Below the pieces are notes generated by a model. The model did not search any database and was not told where the DNA came from. It saw only the letters and a program-made list of their open reading frames with translations. DNA of 64,000 bases from Hippopus hippopus (taxonomy: Eukaryota; Mollusca; Bivalvia; Cardiida; Cardiidae): contig OX328109.1 of NCBI GenBank assembly GCA_946811185.2, forward strand, positions 46,397,412-46,461,411, written 5' to 3'. Numbering within the stretch: position 1 is the first letter of the stretch; each line of letters begins with the position of its first letter. Both the position numbers and the translations under genes were made by a program. Shown piece after piece: positions 36,674 to 50,936 of this stretch.

Positions 36674-38711
36674 TGTCACAAGTTGCTAAAACAGACTGAA
36701 AACTCTTTCAGTAACAACTGATTTCTATTGCATAAGTCAAACAAAGGGAACTAAATTTTTAATTTTTTTTAATCTCTTTACACCATGACAAGAAATCCAG
36801 TTGCGTTGACTACCATCTCATATCTGCCAGTTACATGCCCGCGAAAACATGAAAAATCAACTTACGGCACATTCTATAGCAGACGACACCTGTTGCTTAA
36901 GTCAAATATAGGGAATTTTTTTTTTCCTTTTCTCTTGCTATGGTCATTGAATTGGTTACGATGACTATCCCACTCATACGTGACCGTTACGTGCTGTGCA
37001 TAAAATCATAAAATCAACCTGGACACTTTTGGAGGCAACTGATACATGTTGCACAAATCAAAGAAAGGTAAACCAAATTCGTTTTCATACCAGGGTCATG
37101 AAAAACATTGGACCAAATTTGGTGACCGCGTGAGTCATAAGTCGATTTTATGTTTAACCGCTGTGCAAAAACATTGATTCAGAAGCTGTTGCATAAACTT
37201 TTTCCAATAAGAAATCTTGTTCTTGTTTGAAGAATTTAGAAATAGGCCAATGAAATACAATAAGATGTAAGAATGACTACTAATAAAAACCGGTAAAATA
37301 GATAAAATGACAAAGTTGGAGATTGAACCTCTGACCATCAGGACCCAAAAGAGGTCTTGGTGCAGGGGTGAAACGCTCTTTGCGATTGAATAGGCTGAAA
37401 TGACCCGAAGATTTAACATAGATATGCAGAGATTTCCCCCTCTTCCAATCAGCCAATCAAATTGCAGGCCTCTCTTAAATTATCCAATCACAGAAGGTTT
37501 TAGAAAATCAAAATGGCGTCCAATCAGCCAATCAAATCTCATCCCTCTCTTCAAATTATCCAATCAGAAAAGCTTTGAGAAATTCAATATTGCGCCCAAT
37601 CAGCCAATCAAATTGCAGACACACCCCCACAATCATCCAATCAGAAAGCTTTGAGCCATTTAAAAATGGCGCCCGAAAATGTCTATAGAAAACAGTGAAC
37701 AAATATCGGCATAAAAGTGGATTTTAAGTCTTCTTTGAAGGCTGTTATGCAGTCCTTGGCAAACTGCCAGGCATGCACCCTCCACACATGCCAGATTTCA
37801 CTGAAAATGGGCGAACATTTAAGAAAACAGGGTGACAGAAGACCTTGTTTTGGTGCCTTCTAGCACGCACCTTGCAACAGTGACTTCCCCTGATCCCTTG
37901 ATTCCTTGATTCGATTTGCTTTTCTAATTCAGGCCAACTGCCATACTGCACATTGATACTTTAAATATGCTAAGATAATCAATGTACAGTGTAGAAACCC
38001 CAGAAAATAAGAAAATAATGTCACAAGTGGCAAAAAAAAGACTGAAAACTCTTTCAGTAGCAACTGCTTCCTATTGCATCAATCAAACAAAGGGAACTAA
38101 ATTTTAATTTTTTTTTTTTTTTTAATCTCTTTATACCGTGACAAGGAATCCAGTTACGTCTACTACCATCTCATATGTGCCAGTTACGCACCTGCAAAAA
38201 CATGAAAAATCGACTTATGGCACATTCCATAGCAGACGACACCTGTTGCTTAAGTCAATATAGGGAACAATTTTTTTTCTCAATTTCTCTTACTAGGGCC
38301 ATTGAATTGGCATTGATACTTTAAATATGCTAAGATGATCAATGTACAGTGTAGAAACCCCAGAAAATAGTGTCACAAGTGGCTAAAAAAGACTGAAAAA
38401 ACTTTCAGTACCAACTGCTTCCTATTTCATAAATCAAACAAAGGGAACTAAATTTTAATTTTTTTTTAATCTCTTTATACCGTGACAAGAAATCCAGTTG
38501 CGTTGACTACCGTCTCATATGTGCCAGTTATGCACCCGCGAAAACATGAAAAATCAACTTACGGCACATTCCATAGCAGACGACACCTGTTGCTTAAGTC
38601 AAATATAGGGATTTTTTCTTTCTTTTTCTCTTACTAGGGCCATTGAATTGGCATTGATACTTTGAATATGCTAAGATGATCAATGTACAGTGTAGAAATC
38701 TCAGAAAATAA
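36674..38711 (+). repeat. Monomer U19 (Y front, alpha back)
   Basis: CCAAT cluster 37445-37671, nine boxes. Confidence 0.95.
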
Positions 38712-40748
38712 TGTCACAAGTTGCTAAAACAGACTGAAAACTCTTTCAGTAACAACTGATTTCTATTGCATAAGTCAAACAAAGGGAACTAAATTTTTAA
38801 TTTTTTTTAATCTCTTTACACCATGACAAGAAATCCAGTTGCGTTGACTACCGTCTCATATCTGCCAGTTACATGCCCGCGAAAACATGAAAAATCAACT
38901 TACGGCACATTCTATAGCAGACGACACCTGTTGCTTAAGTCAAATATAGGGATTTTTTTTTTTCGTTTTCTCTTGCTATGGCCATTGAATTGGTTACGAT
39001 GACTATCCCACTCATACGTGACCGTTACGTGCTGTGCATAAAATCATAAAATCAACCTGGACACTTTTGGAGGCAACTGATACATGTTGCACAAATCAAA
39101 GAAAGGTAAACCAAATTCGTTTTCATACCAGGGTCATGAAAAACATTGGACCAAATTTGGTGACCTCGTGAGTCATAAGTCGATTTTATGTTTAACCGCT
39201 GTGCAAAAACATTGATTCAGAAGCTGTTGCATAAACTTTTTCCAATAAGAAATCTTGTTCTTGTTTGAAAAATTTAGAAATAGGCCAATGAAATACAATA
39301 AGATGTAAGAATGACTACTAATAAAAACCGGTAAAATAGATAAAATGGCAAAGTTGGAGATTCAACCTCTGACCATCAGGACCCAAAAGAGGTCTTGGTG
39401 CAGGGGTGAAACGCTCTTTGCGATTGAATAGGCTGAAATGACCCGAAGATTTAACATAGATATGCAGAGATTTCCCCCTCTTCCAATCAGCCAATCAAAT
39501 CTCAGGCCTCTCTTAAATTATCCAATCACAGAAGGTTTTAGAAAATCAAAATGGCGTCCAATCAGCCAATCAAATCTCATCCCTCTCTTCAAATTATCCA
39601 ATCAGAAAAGCTTTGAGAAATTCAATATTGCGCCCAATCAGCCTATCAAATTGCAGACACACCCCCACAATCATCCAATCAGAAAGCTTTGAGCCATTTT
39701 AAAATGGCGCCCGAAAATATCGATAGAAAACAGTGAACAAATATCGGCATAAAAGTGGATTTTAAGTCTTCTTTGAAGGCTGTTATGCAGTCCTTGGCAA
39801 ACTGCCAGGCATGCACCCTCCACACATGCCAGATTTCACTGAAAATGGGCGAACATTTAAGAAAACAGGGTGACAGAAGACCTTGTTTTGGTGCCTTCTA
39901 GCACGCACCTTGCAACAGTGACTTCCCCTGATCCCTTGATTCCTTGATTCGATTTGCTTTTCTAATTCAGGCCAACTGCCATACTGCACATTGATACTTT
40001 AAATATGCTAAGATAATCAATGTACAGTGTAGAAACCCCAGAAAATAAGAAAATAATGTCACAAGTGGCAAAAAAAAGACTGAAAACTCTTTCAGTAGCA
40101 ACTGCTTCCTATTGCATCAATCAAACAAAGGGAACTAAATTTTAATTTTTTTTTTTTTTAATCTCTTTATACCGTGACAAGGAATCCAGTTACGTCTACT
40201 ACCATCTCATATGTGCCAGTTACGCACCCGCGAAAACATGAAAAATCGACTTAATGGCACATTCCATAGCAGACGACACCTGTTGCTTAAGTCAATATAG
40301 GGAACAATTTTTTTTCTCAATTTCTCTTACTAGGGCCATTGAATTGGCATTGATACTTTAAATATGCTAAGATGATCAATGTACAGTGTAGAAACCCCAG
40401 AAAATAGTGTCACAAGTGGCTAAAAAAGACTGAAAAAACTTTCAGTAGCAACTGCTTCCTATTTCATAAATCAAACAAAGGGAACTAAATTTTAATTTTT
40501 TTTTTAATCTCTTTATACCGTGACAAGAAATCCAGTTGCGTTGACTACCGTCTCATATGTGCCAGTTATCCACCCGCAAAAACATGAAAAATCAACATAC
40601 GGCACATTCCATAGCAGATGACACCTGTTGCTTAAGTCAAATATAGGGTTTTTTTTGTCTTTTTCTCTTACTAGGGCCATTGAATTGGCATTGATACTTT
40701 GAATATGCTAAGATGATCAATGTACAGTGTAGAAATCTCAGAAAATAA
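38712..40748 (+). repeat. Monomer U20 (X4 front, beta back)
   Basis: CCAAT cluster 39483-39709. Confidence 0.95.
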
Positions 40749-42786
40749 TGTCACAAGTTGCTAAAACAGACTGAAAACTCTTTCAGTAACAACTGATTTC
40801 TATTGCATAAGTCAAACAAAGGGAACTAAATTTTTAATTTTTTTTAATCTCTTTACACCATGACAAGAAATCCAGTTGCGTTGACTACCATCTCATATCT
40901 GCCAGTTACATGCCCGCGAAAACATGAAAAATCAACTTACGGCACATTCTATAGCAGACGACACCTGTTGCTTAAGTCAAATATAGGGAATTTTTTTTTT
41001 CCTTTTCTCTTGCTATGGTCATTGAATTGGTTACGATGACTATCCCACTCATACGTGACCGTTACGTGCTGTGCATAAAATCATAAAATCAACCTGGACA
41101 CTTTTGGAGGCAACTGATACATGTTGCACAAATCAAAGAAAGGTAAACCAAATTCGTTTTCATACCAGGGTCATGAAAAACATTGGACCAAATTTGGTGA
41201 CCGCGTGAGTCATAAGTCGATTTTATGTTTAACCGCTGTGCAAAAACATTGATTCAGAAGCTGTTGCATAAACTTTTTCCAATAAGAAATCTTGTTCTTG
41301 TTTGAAGAATTTAGAAATAGGCCAATGAAATACAATAAGATGTAAGAATGACTACTAATAAAAACCGGTAAAATAGATAAAATGACAAAGTTGGAGATTG
41401 AACCTCTGACCATCAGGACCCAAAAGAGGTCTTGGTGCAGGGGTGAAACGCTCTTTGCGATTGAATAGGCTGAAATGACCCGAAGATTTAACATAGATAT
41501 GCAGAGATTTCCCCCTCTTCCAATCAGCCAATCAAATTGCAGGCCTCTCTTAAATTATCCAATCACAGAAGGTTTTAGAAAATCAAAATGGCGTCCAATC
41601 AGCCAATCAAATCTCATCCCTCTCTTCAAATTATCCAATCAGAAAAGCTTTGAGAAATTCAATATTGCGCCCAATCAGCCAATCCAATTGCAGACACACC
41701 CCCACAATCATCCAATCAGAAAGCTTTGAGCCATTTAAAAATGGCGCCCGAAAATGTCTATAGAAAACAGTGAACAAATATCGGCATAAAAGTGGATTTT
41801 AAGTCTTCTTTGAAGGCTGTTATGCAGTCCTTGGCAAACTGCCAGGCATGCACCCTCCACACATGCCAGATTTCACTGAAAATGGGCGAACATTTAAGAA
41901 AACAGGGTGACAGAAGACCTTGTTTTGGTGCCTTCTAGCACGCACCTTGCAACAGTGACTTCCCCTGATCCCTTGATTCCTTGATTCGATTTGCTTTTCT
42001 AATTCAGGCCAACTGCCATACTGCACATTGATACTTTAAATATGCTAAGATAATCAATGTACAGTGTAGAAACCCCAGAAAATAAGAAAATAATGTCACA
42101 AGTGGCAAAAAAAAGACTGAAAACTCTTTCAGTAGCAACTGCTTCCTATTGCATCAATCAAACAAAGGGAACTAAATTTTAATTTTTTTTTTTTTTTTAA
42201 TCTCTTTATACCGTGACAAGGAATCCAGTTACGTCTACTACCATCTCATATGTGCCAGTTACGCACCTGCAAAAACATGAAAAATCGACTTATGGCACAT
42301 TCCATAGCAGACGACACCTGTTGCTTAAGTCAATATAGGGAACAATTTTTTTTCTCAATTTCTCTTACTAGGGCCATTGAATTGGCATTGATACTTTAAA
42401 TATGCTAAGATGATCAATGTACAGTGTAGAAACCCCAGAAAATAGTGTCACAAGTGGCTAAAAAAGACTGAAAAAACTTTCAGTACCAACTGCTTCCTAT
42501 TTCATAAATCAAACAAAGGGAACTAAATTTTAATTTTTTTTTAATCTCTTTATACCGTGACAAGAAATCCAGTTGCGTTGACTACCGTCTCATATGTGCC
42601 AGTTATGCACCCGCGAAAACATGAAAAATCAACTTACGGCACATTCCATAGCAGACGACACCTGTTGCTTAAGTCAAATATAGGGATTTTTTCTTTCTTT
42701 TTCTCTTACTAGGGCCATTGAATTGGCATTGATACTTTGAATATGCTAAGATGATCAATGTACAGTGTAGAAATCTCAGAAAATAA
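40749..42786 (+). repeat. Monomer U21 (Y front, alpha back)
   Basis: CCAAT cluster 41520-41746. Private AATCCAATTG in the third CCAAT repeat (AATCAAATTG elsewhere), which itself adds one more CCAAT. Confidence 0.95.
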
Positions 42787-44823
42787 TGTCACAAGTTGCT
42801 AAAACAGACTGAAAACTCTTTCAGTAACAACTGATTTCTATTGCATAAGTCAAACAAAGGGAACTAAATTTTTAATTTTTTTTAATCTCTTTACACCATG
42901 ACAAGAAATCCAGTTGCGTTGACTACCGTCTCATATCTGCCAGTTACATGCCCGCGAAAACATGAAAAATCAACTTACGGCACATTCTATAGCAGACGAC
43001 ACCTGTTGCTTAAGTCAAATATAGGGATTTTTTTTTTTCCTTTTCTCTTGCTATGGCCATTGAATTGGTTACGATGACTATCCCACTCATACGTGACCGT
43101 TACGTGCTGTGCATAAAATCATAAAATCAACCTGGACACTTTTGGAGGCAACTGATACATGTTGCACAAATCAAAGAAAGGTAAACCAAATTCGTTTTCA
43201 TACCAGGGTCATGAAAAACATTGGACCAAATTTGGTGACCTCGTGAGTCATAAGTCGATTTTATGTTTAACCGCTGTGCAAAAACATTGATTCAGAAGCT
43301 GTTGCATAAACTTTTTCCAATAAGAAATCTTGTTCTTGTTTGAAAAATTTAGAAATAGGCCAATGAAATACAATAAGATGTAAGAATGACTACTAATAAA
43401 AACAGGTAAAATAGATAAAATGGCAAAGTTGGAGATTCAACCTCTGACCATCAGGACCCAAAAGAGGTCTTGGTGCAGGGGTGAAACGCTCTTTGCGATT
43501 GAATAGGCTGAAATGACCCGAAGATTTAACATAGATATGCAGAGATTTCCCCCTCTTCCAATCAGCCAATCAAATCTCAGGCCTCTCTTAAATTATCCAA
43601 TCACAGAAGGTTTTAGAAAATCAAAATGGCGTCCAATCAGCCAATCAAATCTCATCCCTCTCTTCAAATTATCCAATCAGAAAAGCTTTGAGAAATTCAA
43701 TATTGCGCCCAATCAGCCTATCAAATTGCAGACACACCCCCACAATCATCCAATCAGAAAGCTTTGAGCCATTTTAAAATGGCGCCCGAAAATATCGATA
43801 GAAAACAGTGAACAAATATCGGCATAAAAGTGGATTTTAAGTCTTCTTTGAAGGCTGTTATGCAGTCCTTGGCAAACTGCCAGGCATGCACCCTCCACAC
43901 ATGCCAGATTTCACTGAAAATGGGCGAACATTTAAGAAAACAGGGTGACAGAAGACCTTGTTTTGGTGCCTTCTAGCACGCACCTTGCAACAGTGACTTC
44001 CCCTGATCCCTTGATTCCTTGATTCGATTTGCTTTTCTAATTCAGGCCAACTGCCATACTGCACATTGATACTTTAAATATGCTAAGATAATCAATGTAC
44101 AGTGTAGAAACCCCAGAAAATAAGAAAATAATGTCACAAGTGGCAAAAAAAAGACTGAAAACTCTTTCAGTAGCAACTGCTTCCTATTGCATCAATCAAA
44201 CAAAGGGAACTAAATTTTAATTTTTTTTTTTTTTAATCTCTTTATACCGTGACAAGGAATCCAGTTACGTCTACTACCATCTCATATGTGCCAGTTACGC
44301 ACCCGCGAAAACATGAAAAATCGACTTAATGGCACATTCCATAGCAGACGACACCTGTTGCTTAAGTCAATATAGGGAACAATTTTTTTTCTCAATTTCT
44401 CTTACTAGGGCCATTGAATTGGCATTGATACTTTAAATATGCTAAGATGATCAATGTACAGTGTAGAAACCCCAGAAAATAGTGTCACAAGTGGCTAAAA
44501 AAGACTGAAAAAACTTTCAGTAGCAACTGCTTCCTATTTCATAAATCAAACAAAGGGAACTAAATTTTAATTTTTTTTTTAATCTCTTTATACCGTGACA
44601 AGAAATCCAGTTGCGTTGACTACCGTCTCATATGTGCCAGTTATGCACCCGCAAAAACATGAAAAATCAACATACGGCACATTCCATAGCAGATGACACC
44701 TGTTGCTTAAGTCAAATATAGGGTTTTTTTTGTCTTTTTCTCTTACTAGGGCCATTGAATTGGCATTGATACTTTGAATATGCTAAGATGATCAATGTAC
44801 AGTGTAGAAATCTCAGAAAATAA
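42787..44823 (+). repeat. Monomer U22 (X3 front, beta-variant back)
   Basis: CCAAT cluster 43558-43784. AAAACAGGTAAA (AAAACCGG elsewhere) is shared only with U31 and U32. The back has GTTATGCACCCGCAAAAAC. Confidence 0.95.
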
Positions 44824-46859
44824 TGTCACAAGTTGCTAAAACAGACTGAAAACTCTTTCAGTAACAACTGATTTCTATTGCATAAGTCAAACAAAGGGAA
44901 CTAAATTTTTAATTTTTTTTAATCTCTTTACACCATGACAAGAAATCCAGTTGCGTTGACTACCATCTCATATCTGCCAGTTACATGCCCGCGAAAACAT
45001 GAAAAATCAACTTACGGCACATTCTATAGCAGACGACACCTGTTGCTTAAGTCAAATATAGGGAATTTTTTTTTTCCTTTTCTCTTGCTATGGTCATTGA
45101 ATTGGTTACGATGACTATCCCACTCATACGTGACCGTTACGTGCTGTGCATAAAATCATAAAATCAACCTGGACACTTTTGGAGGCAACTGATACATGTT
45201 GCACAAATCAAAGAAAGGTAAACCAAATTCGTTTTCATACCAGGGTCATGAAAAACATTGGACCAAATTTGGTGACCGCGTGAGTCATAAGTCGATTTTA
45301 TGTTTAACCGCTGTGCAAAAACATTGATTCAGAAGCTGTTGCATAAACTTTTTCCAATAAGAAATCTTGTTCTTGTTTGAAGAATTTAGAAATAGGCCAA
45401 TGAAATACAATAAGATGTAAGAATGACTACTAATAAAAACCGGTAAAATAGATAAAATGACAAAGTTGGAGATTGAACCTCTGACCATCAGGACCCAAAA
45501 GAGGTCTTGGTGCAGGGGTGAAACGCTCTTTGCGATTGAATAGGCTGAAATGACCCGAAGATTTAACATAGATATGCAGAGATTTCCCCCTCTTCCAATC
45601 AGCCAATCAAATTGCAGGCCTCTCTTAAATTATCCAATCACAGAAGGTTTTAGAAAATCAAAATGGCGTCCAATCAGCCAATCAAATCTCATCCCTCTCT
45701 TCAAATTATCCAATCAGAAAAGCTTTGAGAAATTCAATATTGCGCCCAATCAGCCAATCAAATTGCAGACACACCCCCACAATCATCCAATCAGAAAGCT
45801 TTGAGCCATTTAAAAATGGCGCCCGAAAATGTCTATAGAAAACAGTGAACAAATATCGGCATAAAAGTGGATTTTAAGTCTTCTTTGAAGGCTGTTATGC
45901 AGTCCTTGGCAAACTGCCAGGCATGCACCCTCCACACATGCCAGATTTCACTGAAAATGGGCGAACATTTAAGAAAACAGGGTGACAGAAGACCTTGTTT
46001 TGGTGCCTTCTAGCACGCACCTTGCAACAGTGACTTCCCCTGATCCCTTGATTCCTTGATTCGATTTGCTTTTCTAATTCAGGCCAACTGCCATACTGCA
46101 CATTGATACTTTAAATATGCTAAGATAATCAATGTACAGTGTAGAAACCCCAGAAAATAAGAAAATAATGTCACAAGTGGCAAAAAAAAGACTGAAAACT
46201 CTTTCAGTAGCAACTGCTTCCTATTGCATCAATCAAACAAAGGGAACTAAATTTTAATTTTTTTTTTTTTTAATCTCTTTATACCGTGACAAGGAATCCA
46301 GTTACGTCTACTACCATCTCATATGTGCCAGTTACGCACCTGCAAAAACATGAAAAATCGACTTATGGCACATTCCATAGCAGACGACACCTGTTGCTTA
46401 AGTCAATATAGGGAACAATTTTTTTTCTCAATTTCTCTTACTAGGGCCATTGAATTGGCATTGATACTTTAAATATGCTAAGATGATCAATGTACAGTGT
46501 AGAAACCCCAGAAAATAGTGTCACAAGTGGCTAAAAAAGACTGAAAAAACTTTCAGTACCAACTGCTTCCTATTTCATAAATCAAACAAAGGGAACTAAA
46601 TTTTAATTTTTTTTTAATCTCTTTATACCGTGACAAGAAATCCAGTTGCGTTGACTACCGTCTCATATGTGCCAGTTATGCACCCGCGAAAACATGAAAA
46701 ATCAACTTACGGCACATTCCATAGCAGACGACACCTGTTGCTTAAGTCAAATATAGGGATTTTTTCTTTCTTTTTCTCTTACTAGGGCCATTGAATTGGC
46801 ATTGATACTTTGAATATGCTAAGATGATCAATGTACAGTGTAGAAATCTCAGAAAATAA
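44824..46859 (+). repeat. Monomer U23 (Y front, alpha back)
   Basis: CCAAT cluster 45595-45821. 2,036 bp, because of a shorter T tract in subrepeat A. Confidence 0.95.
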
Positions 46860-48897
46860 TGTCACAAGTTGCTAAAACAGACTGAAAACTCTTTCAGTAA
46901 CAACTGATTTCTATTGCATAAGTCAAACAAAGGGAACTAAATTTTTAATTTTTTTTAATCTCTTTACACCATGACAAGAAATCCAGTTGCGTTGACTACC
47001 GTCTCATATCTGCCAGTTACATGCCCGCGAAAACATGAAAAATCAACTTACGGCACATTCTATAGCAGACGACACCTGTTGCTTAAGTCAAATATAGGGA
47101 TTTTTTTTTTTCCTTTTCTCTTGCTATGGCCATTGAATTGGTTACGATGACTATCCCACTCATACGTGACCGTTACGTGCTGTGCATAAAATCATAAAAT
47201 CAACCTGGACACTTTTGGAGGCAACTGATACATGTTGCACAAATCAAAGAAAGGTAAACCAAATTCGTTTTCATACCAGGGTCATGAAAAACATTGGACC
47301 AAATTTGGTGACCGCGTGAGTCATAAGTCGATTTTATGTTTAACCGCTGTGCAAAAACATTGATTCAGAAGCTGTTGCATAAACTTTTTCCAATAAGAAA
47401 TCTTGTTCTTGTTTGAAAAATTTAGAAATAGGCCAATGAAATACAATAAGATGTAAGAATGACTACTAATAAAAACCGGTAAAATAGATAAAATGGCAAA
47501 GTTGGAGATTCAACCTCTGACCATCAGGACCCAAAAGAGGTCTTGGTGCAGGGGTGAAACGCTCTTTGCGATTGAATAGGCTGAAATGACCCGAAGATTT
47601 AACATAGATATGCAGAGATTTCCCCCTCTTCCAATCAGCCAATCAAATCTCAGGCCTCTCTTAAATTATCCAATCACAGAAGGTTTTAGAAAATCAAAAT
47701 GGCGTCCAATCAGCCAATCAAATCTCATCCCTCTCTTCAAATTATCCAATCAGAAAAGCTTTGAGAAATTCAATATTGCGCCCAATCAGCCTATCAAATT
47801 GCAGACACACCCCCACAATCATCCAATCAGAAAGCTTTGAGCCATTTTAAAATGGCGCCCGAAAATATCGATAGAAAACAGTGAACAAATATCGGCATAA
47901 AAGTGGATTTTAAGTCTTCTTTGAAGGCTGTTATGCAGTCCTTGGCAAACTGCCAGGCATGCACCCTCCACACATGCCAGATTTCACTGAAAATGGGCGA
48001 ACATTTAAGAAAACAGGGTGACAGAAGACCTTGTTTTGGTGCCTTCTAGCACGCACCTTGCAACAGTGACTTCCCCTGATCCCTTGATTCCTTGATTCGA
48101 TTTGCTTTTCTAATTCAGGCCAACTGCCATACTGCACATTGATACTTTAAATATGCTAAGATAATCAATGTACAGTGTAGAAACCCCAGAAAATAAGAAA
48201 ATAATGTCACAAGTGGCAAAAAAAAGACTGAAAACTCTTTCAGTAGCAACTGCTTCCTATTGCATCAATCAAACAAAGGGAACTAAATTTTAATTTTTTT
48301 TTTTTTTAATCTCTTTATACCGTGACAAGGAATCCAGTTACGTCTACTACCATCTCATATGTGCCAGTTACGCACCCGCGAAAACATGAAAAATCGACTT
48401 AATGGCACATTCCATAGCAGACGACACCTGTTGCTTAAGTCAATATAGGGAACAATTTTTTTTCTCAATTTCTCTTACTAGGGCCATTGAATTGGCATTG
48501 ATACTTTAAATATGCTAAGATGATCAATGTACAGTGTAGAAACCCCAGAAAATAGTGTCACAAGTGGCTAAAAAAGACTGAAAAAACTTTCAGTAGCAAC
48601 TGCTTCCTATTTCATAAATCAAACAAAGGGAACTAAATTTTAATTTTTTTTTTAATCTCTTTATACCGTGACAAGAAATCCAGTTGCGTTGACTACCGTC
48701 TCATATGTGCCAGTTATGCACCCGCAAAAACATGAAAAATCAACATACGGCACATTCCATAGCAGATGACACCTGTTGCTTAAGTCAAATATAGGGTTTT
48801 TTTTTTTCTTTTTCTCTTACTAGGGCCATTGAATTGGCATTGATACTTTGAATATGCTAAGATGATCAATGTACAGTGTAGAAATCTCAGAAAATAA
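46860..48897 (+). repeat. Monomer U24 (X front with GACCGCG, beta-variant back)
   Basis: CCAAT cluster 47631-47857. Same combination as U7, suggesting the two descend from one duplicated unit. Confidence 0.95.
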
Positions 48898-50936
48898 TGT
48901 CACAAGTTGCTAAAACAGACTGAAAACTCTTTCAGTAACAACTGATTTCTATTGCATAAGTCAAACAAAGGGAACTAAATTTTTAATTTTTTTTAATCTC
49001 TTTACACCATGACAAGAAATCCAGTTGCGTTGACTACCATCTCATATCTGCCAGTTACATGCCCGCGAAAACATGAAAAATCAACTTACGGCACATTCTA
49101 TAGCAGACGACACCTGTTGCTTAAGTCAAATATAGGGAATTTTTTTTTTTCCTTTTCTCTTGCTATGGTCATTGAATTGGTTACGATGACTATCCCACTC
49201 ATACGTGACCGTTACGTGCTGTGCATAAAATCATAAAATCAACCTGGACACTTTTGGAGGCAACTGATACATGTTGCACAAATCAAAGAAAGGTAAACCA
49301 AATTCGTTTTCATACCAGGGTCATGAAAAACATTGGACCAAATTTGGTGACCGCGTGAGTCATAAGTCGATTTTATGTTTAACCGCTGTGCAAAAACATT
49401 GATTCAGAAGCTGTTGCATAAACTTTTTCCAATAAGAAATCTTGTTCTTGTTTGAAGAATTTAGAAATAGGCCAATGAAATACAATAAGATGTAAGAATG
49501 ACTACTAATAAAAACCGGTAAAATAGATAAAATGACAAAGTTGGAGATTGAACCTCTGACCATCAGGACCCAAAAGAGGTCTTGGTGCAGGGGTGAAACG
49601 CTCTTTGCGATTGAATAGGCTGAAATGACCCGAAGATTTAACATAGATATGCAGAGATTTCCCCCTCTTCCAATCAGCCAATCAAATTGCAGGCCTCTCT
49701 TAAATTATCCAATCACAGAAGGTTTTAGAAAATCAAAATGGCGTCCAATCAGCCAATCAAATCTCATCCCTCTCTTCAAATTATCCAATCAGAAAAGCTT
49801 TGAGAAATTCAATATTGCGCCCAATCAGCCAATCAAATTGCAGACACACCCCCACAATCATCCAATCAGAAAGCTTTGAGCCATTTAAAAATGGCGCCCG
49901 AAAATGTCTATAGAAAACAGTGAACAAATATCGGCATAAAAGTGGATTTTAAGTCTTCTTTGAAGGCTGTTATGCAGTCCTTGGCAAACTGCCAGGCATG
50001 CACCTCCACACATGCCAGATTTCACTGAAAATGGGCGAACATTTAAGAAAACAGGGTGACAGAAGACCTTGTTTTGGTGCCTTCTAGCACGCACCTTGCA
50101 ACAGTGACTTCCCCTGATCCCTTGATTCCTTGATTCGATTTGCTTTTCTAATTCAGGCCAACTGCCATACTGCACATTGATACTTTAAATATGCTAAGAT
50201 AATCAATGTACAGTGTAGAAACCCCAGAAAATAAGAAAATAATGTCACAAGTGGCAAAAAAAAGACTGAAAACTCTTTCAGTAGCAACTGCTTCCTATTG
50301 CATCAATCAAACAAAGGGAACTAAATTTTAATTTTTTTTTTTTTTTAATCTCTTTATACCGTGACAAGGAATCCAGTTACGTCTACTACCATCTCATATG
50401 TGCCAGTTACGCACCCGCGAAAACATGAAAAATCGACTTAATGGCACATTCCATAGCAGACGACACCTGTTGCTTAAGTCAATATAGGAAACAATTTTTT
50501 TTCTCAATTTCTCTTACTAGGGCCATTGAATTGGCATTGATACTTTAAATATGCTAAGATGATCAATGTACAGTGTAGAAACCCCAGAAAATAGTGTCAC
50601 AAGTGGCTAAAAAAGACTGAAAAAACTTTCAGTACCAACTGCTTCCTATTTTATAAATCAAACAAAGGGAACTAAATTTTAATTTTTTTTTTAATCTCTT
50701 TATACCGTGACAAGAAATCCAGTTGCGTTGACTACCGTCTCATATGTGCCAGTTATGCACCCGCGAAAACATGAAAAATCAACTTACGGCACATTCCATA
50801 GCAGACGACACCTGTTGCTTAAGTCAAATATAGGGATTTTTTCTTTCTTTTTCTCTTACTAGGGCCATTGAATTGGCATTGATACTTTGAATATGCTAAG
50901 ATGATCAATGTACAGTGTAGAAATCTCAGAAAATAA
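48898..50936 (+). repeat. Monomer U25 (Y front, mosaic back, one-base deletion)
   Basis: CCAAT cluster 49670-49896. An extra T in the second tract of C opens a chance 75-codon frame (49009-49236). GCACCTCC replaces GCACCCTCC near 50000, a deletion that shifts both leader reading frames. The back switches from beta-like A (CACCCGCG, CTTAATGG) to alpha-like B (CAGTACC). Confidence 0.95.

Larger units (their letters stand above)
30562..50936 (+). repeat. Run of five X-Y dimers (~4.07-kb higher-order repeat)
   Basis: U16-U25 alternate strictly X, Y. Each X unit carries a beta-type back (beta-variant in U22 and U24) and each Y front follows directly. U3-U8 show three more such dimers. Confidence 0.8.

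Noticed and set aside
49009..49236. 75-codon plus-strand frame in U25
   Set aside because: It is open only because of one extra T in a homopolymer tract.
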